Shown: positions 27,326-40,369 of the stretch, piece by piece
Layout: each line of letters opens with the position of its first letter
Position numbering within the stretch: position 1 is the first letter of the stretch
NCBI RefSeq assembly: GCF_001425485.1
Contig: NZ_LMQW01000006.1
Coordinates: forward strand, 27,415 to 91,414
Direction: 5' to 3'
Origin: Aureimonas sp. Leaf427
GTDB lineage: Bacteria > Pseudomonadota > Alphaproteobacteria > Rhizobiales > Rhizobiaceae
DNA: 64,000 nt
Notes under the pieces: generated by a model
Seen by the model: only the letters and a program-made list of their open reading frames with translations
Told to the model about the DNA's origin: nothing
Database searches by the model: none
Translations under genes and position numbers: made by a program

Positions 27326-28234
27326 TCACGGCCACTTCACCACGGGCGGCATCGAGGAGAGGATCGAGGCGACGTTGCCGCCCGTCTTCAGGCCGAACAG
27401 CGTGCCGCGATCGTACAGGAGATTGTACTCGACATAGCGTCCACGGCGAATCAGCTGCTCCTCGCGGTCGGCCTCCGTATAGGGCAGGCCCGCATTCTGG
27501 CGCACGAGATGCGGATAGACGACGAGGAAGGCCTTGCCGACATCGCGGGTGAAGGCGAAGTCGGCGTCCCAGCCGCCCTTCTCCTCCGAGGAGTGCAGCC
27601 AGTCGTAGAAGATGCCGCCGACGCCCCGCGCCTCGCCGCGATGGGGAAGGTGGAAATAGGTGTCGCACCATTCCTTGAACCGGTCGTAGTCCGCCACGCC
27701 CTGGTGCCGGTCGCAAACGAACTTCATCGCGCGATGGAAGGCCTGCGTGTCCGGGTCGTTCTCGCTGCGGCGACGGTCCAGGACCGGCGTGAGGTCCGCG
27801 CCTCCGCCGAACCACTGGCGCGAGGTCACGACCATTCGCGTGTTCATGTGCACGGCCGGCACGTTCGGATTGCGCATATGCGCGATCAGCGAGACGCCGG
27901 AGGCCCAGAAGGTCGGGTCCTCGTCGGCGCCGGGGATCTGTTTGCGGAACTCCTCGGAGAAGGCGCCATGCACCGTCGAGGTATGGACGCCGACCTTCTC
28001 GAAGACCCGGCCGCGCATCATCGACATGACGCCGCCGCCGCCTTCGCCGTCGTCGCGGATCCAGGGCGTCCGCTCGAAGCGGCCGGCGGGAAGGCCGTCC
28101 ACCTCGAACGCATCCTCGATGTCCTCGAAGGCCTGGCAGAGGCGATCGCGCAGCGCCTCGAACCAGCCGCTGGCGGCGGCCTTCTTCTCGTCGAGCCCTT
28201 CGGGCAGGCCTTCCGGCAGTTCGGGACGTTCCAT
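27326..28234 (-). CDS. hemF: Oxygen-dependent coproporphyrinogen III oxidase
   Basis: 302 residues, the standard HemF length. Conserved blocks: [20 protein letters not shown] near residue 65, [11 protein letters not shown] near 125, [10 protein letters not shown] near 142, [10 protein letters not shown] near 205 and [19 protein letters not shown] near 265. It oxidatively decarboxylates coproporphyrinogen III to protoporphyrinogen IX with O2, a late step of heme synthesis in the cytosol. No FNR-type box is visible in the 220 nt upstream. Confidence 0.96.
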   Translation of the reverse strand: MERPELPEGLPEGLDEKKAAASGWFEALRDRLCQAFEDIEDAFEVDGLPAGRFERTPWIRDDGEGGGGVMSMMRGRVFEKVGVHTSTVHGAFSEEFRKQIPGADEDPTFWASGVSLIAHMRNPNVPAVHMNTRMVVTSRQWFGGGADLTPVLDRRRSENDPDTQAFHRAMKFVCDRHQGVADYDRFKEWCDTYFHLPHRGEARGVGGIFYDWLHSSEEKGGWDADFAFTRDVGKAFLVVYPHLVRQNAGLPYTEADREEQLIRRGRYVEYNLLYDRGTLFGLKTGGNVASILSSMPPVVKWP

Positions 28235-28457
28235 CCGGCTCGTGTCCTTCCAGACATGCGGTCATGCGACAGGCGAAGCTTGACCCCACGAGAGAGGGTC
28301 GAGCCGCCTTTCGCCCCGGCCTAGCATCTAGCCCGCTCCGCCGAAAGCGGCGAGGTCGGCCTGTCCCCGGCAAGCTCGCCCGAATCGATTCGCAAATGGG
28401 CGGACGCGGCGCTATGTTTTGGCGGACGAAGCCCTCGGATGCGACGAGACCCTCTCG

Positions 28458-28712
28458 ATGGACGCCTATCCCCGCCCGCCGCTGGCCGGCCTGAAGCGGC
28501 AGCTCCAGGCGAGTCGCAAACGCTCGGACGCCGCGCGCGACGCCTTCCTGCGCGAGACCTACACGCTCCCGCGCGAGGCCGCGCGCGTGAAGGCGCGCGA
28601 GTGGTTCGAGCTCTATCCCAAGGCGGCCTACTGGACCTCGGTGGAGAGCTGGCGCGTTCTGCCCGGCGACGAGGTCGAGTTCACCATGCGCCGCCTGCCG
28701 AGCGCCGACTGA
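28458..28712 (+). CDS. Hypothetical small protein
   Basis: 84 residues, no recognised family. It is rich in Arg and Leu in the first half (GLKRQLQASRKRSDAARDAF, predicted helical) and contains an aromatic segment WFELYPKAAYWTSVESWRVL in the second. Codon use fits the neighbours. The start is the ATG at 28458; a TTG 39 nt upstream would extend it. It converges with the HD-GYP gene 7 nt away. Probably a genuine conserved protein, but the function is unknown. Confidence 0.65.
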   Translation: MDAYPRPPLAGLKRQLQASRKRSDAARDAFLRETYTLPREAARVKAREWFELYPKAAYWTSVESWRVLPGDEVEFTMRRLPSAD

Positions 28713-28719
28713 CCTTTTC

Positions 28720-30114
28720 TTACGCGGCCCGCGACAGGTCGCTCTCGATGGCGGCGATCGCGCGTTCGAGCGCAGCGACGAAGTCGGCATGGAAGGCCGT
28801 GCCGATTTCCTTGCGCATGATGGAGAGCGCCGTCTCCACCGGCATGGCGGCGCGATAGGGCCGGTTGGCGGTCAGCGCGTCGAAGACGTCGGCGACCGAG
28901 ACGATCATCGTCTCCGCCTCGATCTCGGCCTCGATCAGCCCGCGCGGATATCCCTTGCCGTCCAGCCGCTCGTGATGCCCGCCACCGATGCGCGCCATCT
29001 CGCGGAAGACGGGGACGCGGCTGAGAATGCTTTCGGAGAGCGTCGCATGGCCGCGCATCTCCTTCCACTCCTCCTCGTCCAGCTTGCCGTTCTTGTCGAG
29101 AATGGAATTGGAGACGCCGAGCTTGCCGATATCGTGGAGGAGGGCGGCCCGCCGCAGCCAGCGCCGCCGTTCCGGCGTGTAGCCGCTTTCCGCCGCCACC
29201 ATGTCCGCATAGACCGCGACGCGCTCGGAATGGCCCGACGTGAACGGGCTCTTGGAATCGATGATCTGCGCGAAGGCCCGCGCGATGTCGTCGAGATAGT
29301 CCTCGTCGATCAGGATCAGCCCCTGGCGGGGCTCCAGCGCCACGACGGCATCCTCGATTCCGTCGGAGGAAAGCGTCTCCCAGAAAGCGTCGGACCCGGC
29401 GACGGCCTCGAAGGCGGCGGCGACCGCCGGATCGAACCAGCTGCCGGCGCGCTCGCGCACCTCGGCGAGCGCCGCCTCGCGGCCGGCGGCCGTGTGGAAC
29501 ACGTCGACCACCTGCGAGAGGAGCGCGATGCGGGCATAGAGCGGGATCGCCGGCCCCGCCCGTCGGTCGGGCCGCCCCTTGCCGTTCCAATGCTCGTCGA
29601 GCCCATGGATCGCGTCGCAGACGGAAGCGGGAAAGCGCAGCATCGCGGCGATCTCCGCCCCGCGCTGGCAGCGGGTCTGGATGAGATCGTCGACGATCTC
29701 GCCGCCATTCTGCAGGACGTTCAGCACCGCCTTGAAGCGCTCGGTAAGGCCGGCTTTCAGGCCCGTATGCGAGAAGACGAAGGAGAGGACCTTCGGCAGG
29801 CTGTCGTTCACCGTCTTGAAGTCGCGCTTGAAGCCGATGTCGTCGGACAGATAGAGCTCGCAGATGCGCGCGGCATTGCTGGAGCAGCCGAGGTCCTTCA
29901 GCATGATCGTGTAATACAGCTCCCAGAGCTGGAGCTCGGGCAGGCCCATCCGGCGCCCGATATGCACGCCGATCCACGTCGCGCGGACGCAATGGCCGAT
30001 CGGCTGGCCTTCGGTGATGTCGAGCGCATGGCTGAGCGCGCCGAGAAGCTCGGCCAGCCGCATCTGGTCGGCGCTCGCGGCCGCACGATCCGCATCGACG
30101 AGTGCCAAGCCCAT
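28720..30114 (-). CDS. HD-GYP domain cyclic-di-GMP phosphodiesterase-like protein
   Basis: 464 residues with two related halves. The C-terminal half (from about residue 285) is a full HD-GYP domain: SGHSERVAVYADMVA, LLHDIGKLGVSNSILDKNGKL with HD at about residue 327, and GGHHERLDGKGYPRG containing the GYP motif. These enzymes hydrolyse c-di-GMP. The N-terminal half resembles an HD domain that has lost the HD pair (KDLG in place of HDIG) but keeps a WNGKGRPD segment like the GYP loop. No sensor or membrane segment is present, so it is cytosolic. Confidence 0.92.
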   Translation of the reverse strand: MGLALVDADRAAASADQMRLAELLGALSHALDITEGQPIGHCVRATWIGVHIGRRMGLPELQLWELYYTIMLKDLGCSSNAARICELYLSDDIGFKRDFKTVNDSLPKVLSFVFSHTGLKAGLTERFKAVLNVLQNGGEIVDDLIQTRCQRGAEIAAMLRFPASVCDAIHGLDEHWNGKGRPDRRAGPAIPLYARIALLSQVVDVFHTAAGREAALAEVRERAGSWFDPAVAAAFEAVAGSDAFWETLSSDGIEDAVVALEPRQGLILIDEDYLDDIARAFAQIIDSKSPFTSGHSERVAVYADMVAAESGYTPERRRWLRRAALLHDIGKLGVSNSILDKNGKLDEEEWKEMRGHATLSESILSRVPVFREMARIGGGHHERLDGKGYPRGLIEAEIEAETMIVSVADVFDALTANRPYRAAMPVETALSIMRKEIGTAFHADFVAALERAIAAIESDLSRAA

Positions 30115-30194
30115 GTTCCGAAATCCCGTTCCCCCGAGACGTCGTTCATCGCCGACCGATCCTCAACACCGGATTGATCCCCGCGGGGTCTCTC

Positions 30195-30692
30195 TCAAGA
30201 GGGTGAAGAAAGGCCTTCGCTCGCGGGCCGCGCCGGGAGGAGCCTGAGCTGCCGAACGGCTTCGCCGGCCGCCATTCCGACCGATACCGCAAGATTGAGC
30301 GAGCGGGCGCCGGGCACCATGGGGATCGTCACGCGGAGGTCCGCGCGCTCATGGACGCCGGCCGGCACGCCCGCGCTCTCGCGTCCGAAGAGGAGCACGT
30401 CGCTCGCCCGGAACTCGGCCTGCGTGTAGGGCAGGGCGCCGGCCGTGGTGAAGAGCACCAGACGCCGGTTCCCGGCCTGCCGCCAGGCCTCGAACCTCTC
30501 GAAGGTCAGGTGGCGGGTGAGCCGCGCCATCTCGATATAGTCCATCCCGGCGCGCTTCAGCGCCCGGTCGGAGAGGTCGAAGCCGGCCGGCTCGATCACC
30601 GCGATGTCGAGCCCGAGACAGGCGCCGAGCCGCAGGATCGTGCCGGTATTGCCGGCGATGTCGGGCTGGTAGAGGGCGATCGTCGGGGCCAT
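30195..30692 (-). CDS. trmL: tRNA (cytidine(34)-2'-O)-methyltransferase
   Basis: 165-residue SPOUT methyltransferase. Knot motifs are IALYQPDIAGNTGTILRL at the N-terminus, LLFGRESAGVP near 100 and MVPGARSLNLAVSVGMAAGEA near 125, the last two being the SPOUT motifs II and III that bind S-adenosylmethionine. TrmL methylates the 2'-OH of the wobble base of tRNA-Leu isoacceptors. It stands alone between the HD-GYP gene and the divergent ABC exporters. Confidence 0.93.
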   Translation of the reverse strand: MAPTIALYQPDIAGNTGTILRLGACLGLDIAVIEPAGFDLSDRALKRAGMDYIEMARLTRHLTFERFEAWRQAGNRRLVLFTTAGALPYTQAEFRASDVLLFGRESAGVPAGVHERADLRVTIPMVPGARSLNLAVSVGMAAGEAVRQLRLLPARPASEGLSSPS

Positions 30693-30878
30693 CGCCGCTC
30701 ATGGCGCAAGCGCCTTCCGCCGTAAAGCCCGCTCGTGTCGAACCTGCGCCTTCGCCTGCGGCATCGTCCGCAGGCGGCGATCCTTCGCCGTGATTTTTCG
30801 CGCGGCTCGGCCTATATGCCGGTTTCCGCCGTCCCGCCGGCCCATCCCGACGACCTGCCCGAGCCCGAAAGACCGTTC

Positions 30879-32762
<1,884 letters not shown>

Positions 32763-32787
32763 GGGCGATGCCGGCCGGGGCGGCCGC

Positions 32788-34677
<1,890 letters not shown>

Positions 34678-34797
34678 GGCGCGCCCGGCTTTCCGCCGAA
34701 GCGAGGAACTGGCGCGAGGCTTGCGACCGATCTGCCGCAGGGGGCCGGCATTCGGCGGTGCGGGCGTCGGCGCCGGGGCCCGCGCACTTCTGCCGTC

Positions 34798-34826
34798 TGG
34801 ACAATGGGAAAATCGCCGCCTAGAAC
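34798..34826 (+). promoter_or_regulatory. Candidate housekeeping promoter for petABC
   Basis: TGGACA, a 17 bp spacer and TAGAAC lie 125 nt before the chosen petA start, in the 273 nt gap after the ABC exporter genes. The match to -35/-10 consensus is moderate. Confidence 0.35.
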
Positions 34827-34950
34827 CCCTCCAAATCATGGCGAGATCGTGGGAGGCGTGGCAACATGCGTCGAGCGTATCCAGTCGTGATCCGATTTGT
34901 CCGCGAGAAGCGGATCGGAGAGCATGACGTCCCTTAGAGGAGCTCGTGAT

Positions 34951-35511
34951 TTGAGCGTCAACGACACCGCCGAGCCGACACGCCGGGATTTCCTCTACAT
35001 CGCGACAGCGGCGGTCGCAGCCGTCGGCGCCGCGTCCGTGGCCTGGCCCTTCATCGACCAGATGAACCCCGATGCCGGCACGCTCGCCCTCGCCGAGATC
35101 GAGGTTGACGTCAGCCAGGTCGCCGAAGGTCAGTCGATCACGGCGAAATGGCGCGGCAAGCCCGTCTTCATCCGCCAGCGCACCGCCGAGGAGATCGCCT
35201 CGGCCAAGGCCGTGCCGCTTTCGGATCTGAAAGACCCGCTCGCGCGCAACGCCAACCTTCCCGACAGCGCCGACGCGACCGATGCCAACCGCACGGCGGC
35301 CGGCAAGGAAGCCTGGCTCGTCATGGTCGGCGTCTGCACCCATCTCGGCTGCATCCCGCTCGGTCAGCAGGGCGATTTCGGCGGCTGGTTCTGCCCGTGC
35401 CACGGCTCGTCCTACGACACGGCCGGCCGAATCCGCCAGGGACCTGCACCGCAGAACATGGCGGTTCCGGCCTTCGAGTTCATTTCCGACACGACCGTTC
35501 GCATCGGCTGA
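34951..35511 (+). CDS. petA: Ubiquinol-cytochrome c reductase iron-sulfur (Rieske) subunit
   Basis: 186 residues. A twin-arginine signal ([20 protein letters not shown]) doubles as the membrane anchor. The [2Fe-2S] ligands lie in CTHLGC and CPCHGSS near residues 130-155. It carries electrons from ubiquinol to cytochrome c1. The start is taken as TTG at 34951: an AGAGGAG sits 8 nt upstream and the resulting (M)[13 protein letters not shown] is a normal N-terminus. An in-frame ATG at 34924 has only a 3 nt spacer to GGAG. First gene of petABC. Confidence 0.95.
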   Translation: MSVNDTAEPTRRDFLYIATAAVAAVGAASVAWPFIDQMNPDAGTLALAEIEVDVSQVAEGQSITAKWRGKPVFIRQRTAEEIASAKAVPLSDLKDPLARNANLPDSADATDANRTAAGKEAWLVMVGVCTHLGCIPLGQQGDFGGWFCPCHGSSYDTAGRIRQGPAPQNMAVPAFEFISDTTVRIG

Positions 35512-35532
35512 CGTAGGAGCTAAGGCTTATCC

Positions 35533-36831
35533 ATGAGTGGTCATTCGTCCTACGTCCCGACATCCGGCGTCATGCGCTGGCTCGACGCGCGCCTTCCGCT
35601 GCCGCGTCTCGTCTATGACAGCTTCGTCGCCTATCCGGTGCCGCGCAACCTGAACTACGCCTATACGTTCGGCGGCATTCTCGCGATCTTCCTGGTCTCG
35701 CAGATCCTGACCGGCGTCGTCCTCGCCATGCATTACGCGGCGACCTCGACCGGCGCCTTCGAGTCCGTCGAGCGCATCATGCGCGACGTGAACTGGGGCT
35801 GGCTGCTGCGCTACATGCACGCCAACGGCGCGTCCTTCTTCTTCATCGCCGTCTACCTGCACATCTTCCGCGGCCTCTACTACGGCTCCTACAAGCAGCC
35901 GCGCGAGGTTCTCTGGATTCTCGGCGTGATCATCTTCCTTCTGATGATGGCGACCGCCTTCATGGGCTACGTCCTGCCTTGGGGTCAGATGTCCTTCTGG
36001 GGCGCGACGGTGATCACCGGCTTCTTCACCGCCTTTCCGGTCATCGGCGATCCGATCCAGCAGCTTCTCCTCGGCGGCTTCGCGGTCGACAACGCGACGC
36101 TCAACCGCTTCTTCTCGCTGCACTATCTGCTGCCCTTCATGATCGCGGGCGTCGTCATCCTCCACGTCTGGGCCCTGCACGTCACGGGCCAGACGAACCC
36201 GACCGGCGTCGAGGTCAAGACCTCGAAGGACACCGTGCCCTTCACGCCCCACGCGACGATCAAGGACGGCTTCGCGATGGTCGTCTTCCTCGCGATCTTC
36301 GCCTATTTCGTCTTCTACCTGCCCAACTACATGGGCCATCCCGACAACTACATTCCGGCCAATTCGCTGAAGACGCCGGCGCATATCGTGCCCGAATGGT
36401 ACTTCCTGCCCTTCTACGCCATGCTGCGCGCCATCACGTTCGACATCGGCCCGATCGATTCCAAGCTCGGCGGCGTCCTCGTGATGTTCGGCTCGATCAT
36501 CGTGCTGTTCTTCGTGCCCTGGCTGGACACGAGCCGCGTTCGCTCGACTTCCTACCGCCCAATCTACAAGATCTTCTTCTGGATCTTCGCGGTGAACGCC
36601 GTGATCCTCGGCTGGCTCGGCTCGCGCCCGGCAGAGGGAATCTATCCGACGCTCGCGCTGATCGGCACGATCTACTACTTCGGGCATTTTCTGATCGTTC
36701 TGCCGCTGCTCGGCCTCATCGAGACCCCGAGGAAGCTGCCGGCCTCGATCACCGAGGCGGTGCTCGCCAAGCACAAGGGCGGCTCCGGCCTCCCCGCCGG
36801 CGCGGCGGCTTCGCCGGACGTCAAGGGCTGA
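35533..36831 (+). CDS. petB: Cytochrome b of the bc1 complex
   Basis: 432 residues, full-length bacterial cytochrome b with eight or more membrane helices. The heme-ligand histidines lie in [21 protein letters not shown] and in [22 protein letters not shown]. The quinol-site motif PEWYFLPFY is present near residue 290, together with [13 protein letters not shown]. It lies 21 nt after petA and 25 nt before petC. Confidence 0.97.
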   Translation: MSGHSSYVPTSGVMRWLDARLPLPRLVYDSFVAYPVPRNLNYAYTFGGILAIFLVSQILTGVVLAMHYAATSTGAFESVERIMRDVNWGWLLRYMHANGASFFFIAVYLHIFRGLYYGSYKQPREVLWILGVIIFLLMMATAFMGYVLPWGQMSFWGATVITGFFTAFPVIGDPIQQLLLGGFAVDNATLNRFFSLHYLLPFMIAGVVILHVWALHVTGQTNPTGVEVKTSKDTVPFTPHATIKDGFAMVVFLAIFAYFVFYLPNYMGHPDNYIPANSLKTPAHIVPEWYFLPFYAMLRAITFDIGPIDSKLGGVLVMFGSIIVLFFVPWLDTSRVRSTSYRPIYKIFFWIFAVNAVILGWLGSRPAEGIYPTLALIGTIYYFGHFLIVLPLLGLIETPRKLPASITEAVLAKHKGGSGLPAGAAASPDVKG

Positions 36832-36856
36832 ACGGTTGCGGTCGGGAAACATCCAG

Positions 36857-37858
36857 ATGAACAGACTTCTCGCATCCGTCCTGGCGGCCGGCGTCTTCTT
36901 CGCCCCCGCCGCCTTCGCGCAGGAGCCGACGGCTCCGGCGAACCCCTCCGCCGCCGCGCCCGCGGCGGCACCGGCCGGCGAAGCCGGTGCGGCGCCCGCG
37001 GCAGCTCCCGCCGACGAAGCCGCCCAGCGCTCCGCCGGCGGCAGCGCTCCTCCGCACGAGCCCTCCGGCGAGGAGCACGGCGCCACGCCGCACTATCCGC
37101 TGAAGCACCCGGCCAATCTCGACTGGAGCTTTGCCGGACCCTTCGGCCACTGGGACGTCGGGCAGCTGCAGCGCGGCCTGAAGGTCTACAAGGAGGTCTG
37201 CTCGGCCTGCCACTCGATGAGCCTCGTCTCGTTCCGCAATCTCGAGGCGCTCGGCTACGACGAGAACCAGGTCAAGGCCTTCGCCGCCGAGTACACGGTG
37301 CAGGATCTCGCCCCGAACGCGGACGGCGAGATGTTCGAGCGTCCGGCCATTCCGTCGGACCGCTTTCCCTCGCCTTATCCGAACGTGGAAGCCGCCGCCG
37401 CCGCCAACAACGGCGCGGCCCCGCCGGACTTCTCGCTGATCGCCAAGGCTCGCGCGGTCGAGCGCGGATTCCCGCAGTTCGTCTTCGACATCCTGCCCTG
37501 GCAGCAATATGCCGAAGGTGGCCCGGACTACATTCACGGCCTTCTCACCGGCTACAATCAGGAGCCGCCGGCGGGCGTCGTGATCCAGCCGGGCACCTAT
37601 TACAACCCGTACTTCATCGCCGGCCCGGCTCTCGCCATGCCGCCGCCGATCTCGGACGATCAGGTGACCTACGACGACGGCTCGCCGCAGACGGTGGACC
37701 AGTATTCGCGCGACGTCTCGGCCTTCCTCATGTGGGCTGCCGAGCCGCATCTGGCCGAGCGCAAGGCGACGGGCATGGTCGCGGTGGTGTTCCTGATCAT
37801 CTTCGCCGTGCTGCTCTTCCTGACCAAGCGCAAGGTCTGGGCGAACACGCCTCACTGA
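36857..37858 (+). CDS. petC: Cytochrome c1 with a long Ala/Pro-rich N-terminal insertion
   Basis: 333 residues. A signal peptide (LLASVLAAGVFFAPAAFAQ) is followed by an unusual stretch of about 60 residues, mostly Ala, Pro, Gly and Glu, before the conserved domain starts at HYPLKHPANLDWSFAGPFG. Heme c attaches at VCSACHS. A C-terminal anchor (MVAVVFLIIFAVLLFLTKRK) holds it in the membrane with the heme in the periplasm. It closes the petABC operon, which ends in a perfect terminator. Confidence 0.96.
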   Translation: MNRLLASVLAAGVFFAPAAFAQEPTAPANPSAAAPAAAPAGEAGAAPAAAPADEAAQRSAGGSAPPHEPSGEEHGATPHYPLKHPANLDWSFAGPFGHWDVGQLQRGLKVYKEVCSACHSMSLVSFRNLEALGYDENQVKAFAAEYTVQDLAPNADGEMFERPAIPSDRFPSPYPNVEAAAAANNGAAPPDFSLIAKARAVERGFPQFVFDILPWQQYAEGGPDYIHGLLTGYNQEPPAGVVIQPGTYYNPYFIAGPALAMPPPISDDQVTYDDGSPQTVDQYSRDVSAFLMWAAEPHLAERKATGMVAVVFLIIFAVLLFLTKRKVWANTPH

Positions 37859-37932
37859 TATCGGGGAAGGGCGGATGCCGATGCATCCGCCTCCCGGCTC
37901 GATCCACCCGCGAACGGGTCGATCCCGCTGCA

Positions 37933-37968
37933 CATGAAAAAGGGCCCTTCGCGGGGCCCTTTTTCATG
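37933..37968 (+). terminator. Terminator of petABC
   Basis: A perfect inverted repeat with 15-bp arms (CATGAAAAAGGGCCC and its complement) around a 6 nt loop. The downstream arm ends in CCCTTTTTCATG, so the hairpin includes its own T-run. The symmetry would let it work in both directions, also for the convergent MaoC genes. Confidence 0.9.
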
Positions 37969-38036
37969 TCGATGCCGGAGCTGGCGGGGCGCTGCGCGGA
38001 CGGTCTCCCGCGCGCAACGATCGCTTTGAATCGCCG

Positions 38037-38507
38037 TCAGTCGGTCCCCATGAAGGCGGCGGCCTTCATCGAGAAGACCAGCTCGCCATTCTGGTTCTCG
38101 CCGCCGGCGGTGGTCTCCATGACGCCCCAGCCGTGGCGGGTGCCGGAGATGCGCTTGGCGGTCACGGTCTGGAAGAAGCGGATCGTGTCGCCGGCGAAGA
38201 CCGGACGCAGCCAGCGCAGTTCCGTGACGCCCGGCGAGGGCCCGACCTTGGGCGCCGTGCCGCCTCCCTCCACGAACTCGGCAACGACGCGCTTCGTCGT
38301 ATCGACGTTGAGGCGCATGAAGACCGCGACCGTGTGCCAGCCGGATGCGCAGAGCCCGCCGAGGACGGAGGCCTTCGCCGCTTCCGCATCGAGATGGAAA
38401 AGCTGCGGGTCGAACTTCCCGGCAAAGCGCTGGATGTCGGCGGCTTCGAAAAGATGCGAGCCGAGATCGACCCTCTCGCCGACGCGAATCGTGTCCCAGA
38501 AGCTCAT
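38037..38507 (-). CDS. MaoC family dehydratase, second of tandem pair
   Basis: 156 residues with a hot-dog fold. The hydratase signature FDPQLFHLDAEAA...GGLCASGWHT includes the Asp and His used by R-specific enoyl-CoA hydratases. It shares its layout and many residues with the gene directly upstream, whose stop overlaps this start (ATGA). Acts on acyl-CoA type substrates by family; the specific pathway is unknown. Confidence 0.9.
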   Translation of the reverse strand: MSFWDTIRVGERVDLGSHLFEAADIQRFAGKFDPQLFHLDAEAAKASVLGGLCASGWHTVAVFMRLNVDTTKRVVAEFVEGGGTAPKVGPSPGVTELRWLRPVFAGDTIRFFQTVTAKRISGTRHGWGVMETTAGGENQNGELVFSMKAAAFMGTD

Positions 38508-38956
38508 GCCGCCGCTCCCTCGCGCGTCAGCAGCATGACCGTGTACTCGCATTCGAGCACGGCCTCTCCCGCCTGATTGCGCACGTCGTTGCGGAGCTTG
38601 GTGATGCCGAGCGAGGGGCGCTTCTGCGAGATGCGGGCTTCGAGCACCGTCATCGTGCCGGACAGCGTGTCGCCCGGCCGCACCGGGCGCTTCCACTTGA
38701 CGAAGTCGACGCCGGGCGAGCCCTGCGAGGTGGAATCGAGGACGAAGCTGTCGGCCATCATGCGCATCATCATCGCGCAGGTGTGCCAGCCCGAGGCGGA
38801 GAGCCCGCCGAGCATCGAGGCGGCTGCGGCTTCCTCGTCGAGATGGAAGGGCTGGGGATCGAACTCTTCGGCGAACGCGATGACCTCGTCGCGCGTCACC
38901 TCGTAGGGCCCGAGCGGGCGCGTCGCCCCGACGGGAAAATCCTCGAATGTCTGCAT
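38504..38956 (-). CDS. MaoC family dehydratase, first of tandem pair
   Basis: 150 residues, hot-dog fold, with FAEEFDPQPFHLDEEAA and GGLSASGWHTCAMMMRMM carrying the hydratase motif. Probably arose with its neighbour by duplication; the two may work as a heterodimer, or as one long two-hot-dog enzyme in separate chains. The gap upstream (38957-39148) to ychF holds no gene. Confidence 0.9.
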   Translation of the reverse strand: MQTFEDFPVGATRPLGPYEVTRDEVIAFAEEFDPQPFHLDEEAAAASMLGGLSASGWHTCAMMMRMMADSFVLDSTSQGSPGVDFVKWKRPVRPGDTLSGTMTVLEARISQKRPSLGITKLRNDVRNQAGEAVLECEYTVMLLTREGAAA

Positions 38957-39148
38957 GCTCTCCCCCTCCGCCCCAACGGCGCCGTTCGCAGCATATACCG
39001 CGACGATGCCGGAAGGTGAGGGGGAGAACCGGCCCGCGGGCCGGTATCAGACAAGTCGTGCCGACCGCCCCAGTGATCGAAGGTGGAGGGACAGGACGGC
39101 AGCCGACGCGACGGAACTCGGCGCCGGCCCGATGTCGGGCCGCTTCCG

Positions 39149-40252
39149 TCAGTTGTTGAACTTGAACATCAGGATGTCGCCGTCCTGCACGACATATTCC
39201 TTGCCCTCGTCGCGCGCCTTGCCGGCCTCCTTGGCCGCCACTTCGCCGCCGAGCTTGACGAAGTCGTCGTAGGCGATGGTCTGGGCGCGGATGAAGCCCT
39301 TCTCGAAGTCGGTGTGGATGACGCCGGCCGCCTTCGGCGCCTTCCAGCCCTTGTCGATCGTCCAGGCGCGCGTCTCCTTCGGGCCGACCGTGAAATAGGT
39401 GATGAGGCTCAGAAGCTCGTAGCCGGAGCGGATCAGCCGGTCGAGGCCGGGCTCGGTGAGGCCGATCGCCTCCATGTATTCCGGCACGTCCGCCTCGGGC
39501 AGCTGGGCGATCTCCGCCTCGATCGCCGCCGAGATGATCACCGAGGAGGCGCCTTGCGCCTTCGCCATGCGGGCGACGGCCTCGGTATGCGCATTGCCGG
39601 TCGCCGCATCCGCTTCCGCGACGTTGCAGACGTAGAGCACCGGCTTGGAGGTCAGAAGGTTGAGGTTGCGGAGATGCTGGAGGTCGTCGACATCGAGGCC
39701 GCCGAGGAGAACGCGGGCCGGCTCGCCCGCCTGGAGCTTCTCCAGCACTTTTTCCATGACGGGCAGGACCGCGAGCGATTCCTTGTCCTTGGTCGAGGCG
39801 CGCTTGCGGATGCCGACGATGCGTCGCTCGATGCTTTCGAGATCGGAGAGCATCAGCTCGGTCTCGACGGTCTCGGCATCGGCCACGGGATCGATCCGGC
39901 CCTCGACATGGGTGATGTCGTCGTCCTCGAAGCAGCGCAGCACATGCGCCACCGCGTCCACCTCGCGAATGTTGGCCAGGAACTGGTTGCCGAGCCCTTC
40001 GCCCTTCGACGCGCCGCGCACGAGGCCGGCAATGTCGACGAAGGTGATGCGCGTCGGCACGATCTGCGCGGACTTGCCGATCTTCGAGATCACGCCGAGA
40101 CGCGGATCGGGCACGGCCACGTCGCCCGTGTTCGGCTCGATCGTGCAGAACGGATAGTTCGCGGCCTGCGCCGCGGCGGTCTTGGTGAGAGCGTTGAAGA
40201 GCGTGGACTTGCCGACATTGGGCAGGCCGACGATGCCGCATCTGAAACCCAT
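39149..40252 (-). CDS. ychF: Redox-regulated ATPase YchF (Obg family, OLA1-like)
   Basis: 367 residues. G1 loop GLPNVGKSTLFNALTKT is at the N-terminus; G4 is NVAE, the altered NxxE that makes this subfamily prefer ATP over GTP. The helical insertion follows and the C-terminal TGS-like region ends with EGKEYVVQDGDILMFKFNN. It associates with ribosomes. The gene precedes no coupled neighbour but lies in the same orientation as pth and rplY, a common grouping (rplY-pth-ychF). Confidence 0.96.
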   Translation of the reverse strand: MGFRCGIVGLPNVGKSTLFNALTKTAAAQAANYPFCTIEPNTGDVAVPDPRLGVISKIGKSAQIVPTRITFVDIAGLVRGASKGEGLGNQFLANIREVDAVAHVLRCFEDDDITHVEGRIDPVADAETVETELMLSDLESIERRIVGIRKRASTKDKESLAVLPVMEKVLEKLQAGEPARVLLGGLDVDDLQHLRNLNLLTSKPVLYVCNVAEADAATGNAHTEAVARMAKAQGASSVIISAAIEAEIAQLPEADVPEYMEAIGLTEPGLDRLIRSGYELLSLITYFTVGPKETRAWTIDKGWKAPKAAGVIHTDFEKGFIRAQTIAYDDFVKLGGEVAAKEAGKARDEGKEYVVQDGDILMFKFNN

Positions 40253-40369
40253 GGTTTCCGGTCCTTCGAATGGAGGTTCCGCGCGGGAGGCGCGGATGAA
40301 AGCGTTGGCCGCTGTTTGGAATGTCGCGCCCCGCCGGTCAATGCCCGGCGCCGGGGGGAACGGGGCGTC

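Noticed and set aside
27246..27437. 63-codon frame starting with an ATG before hemF
   Set aside because: Overlaps the 3' end of hemF on the opposite strand and has no family similarity.
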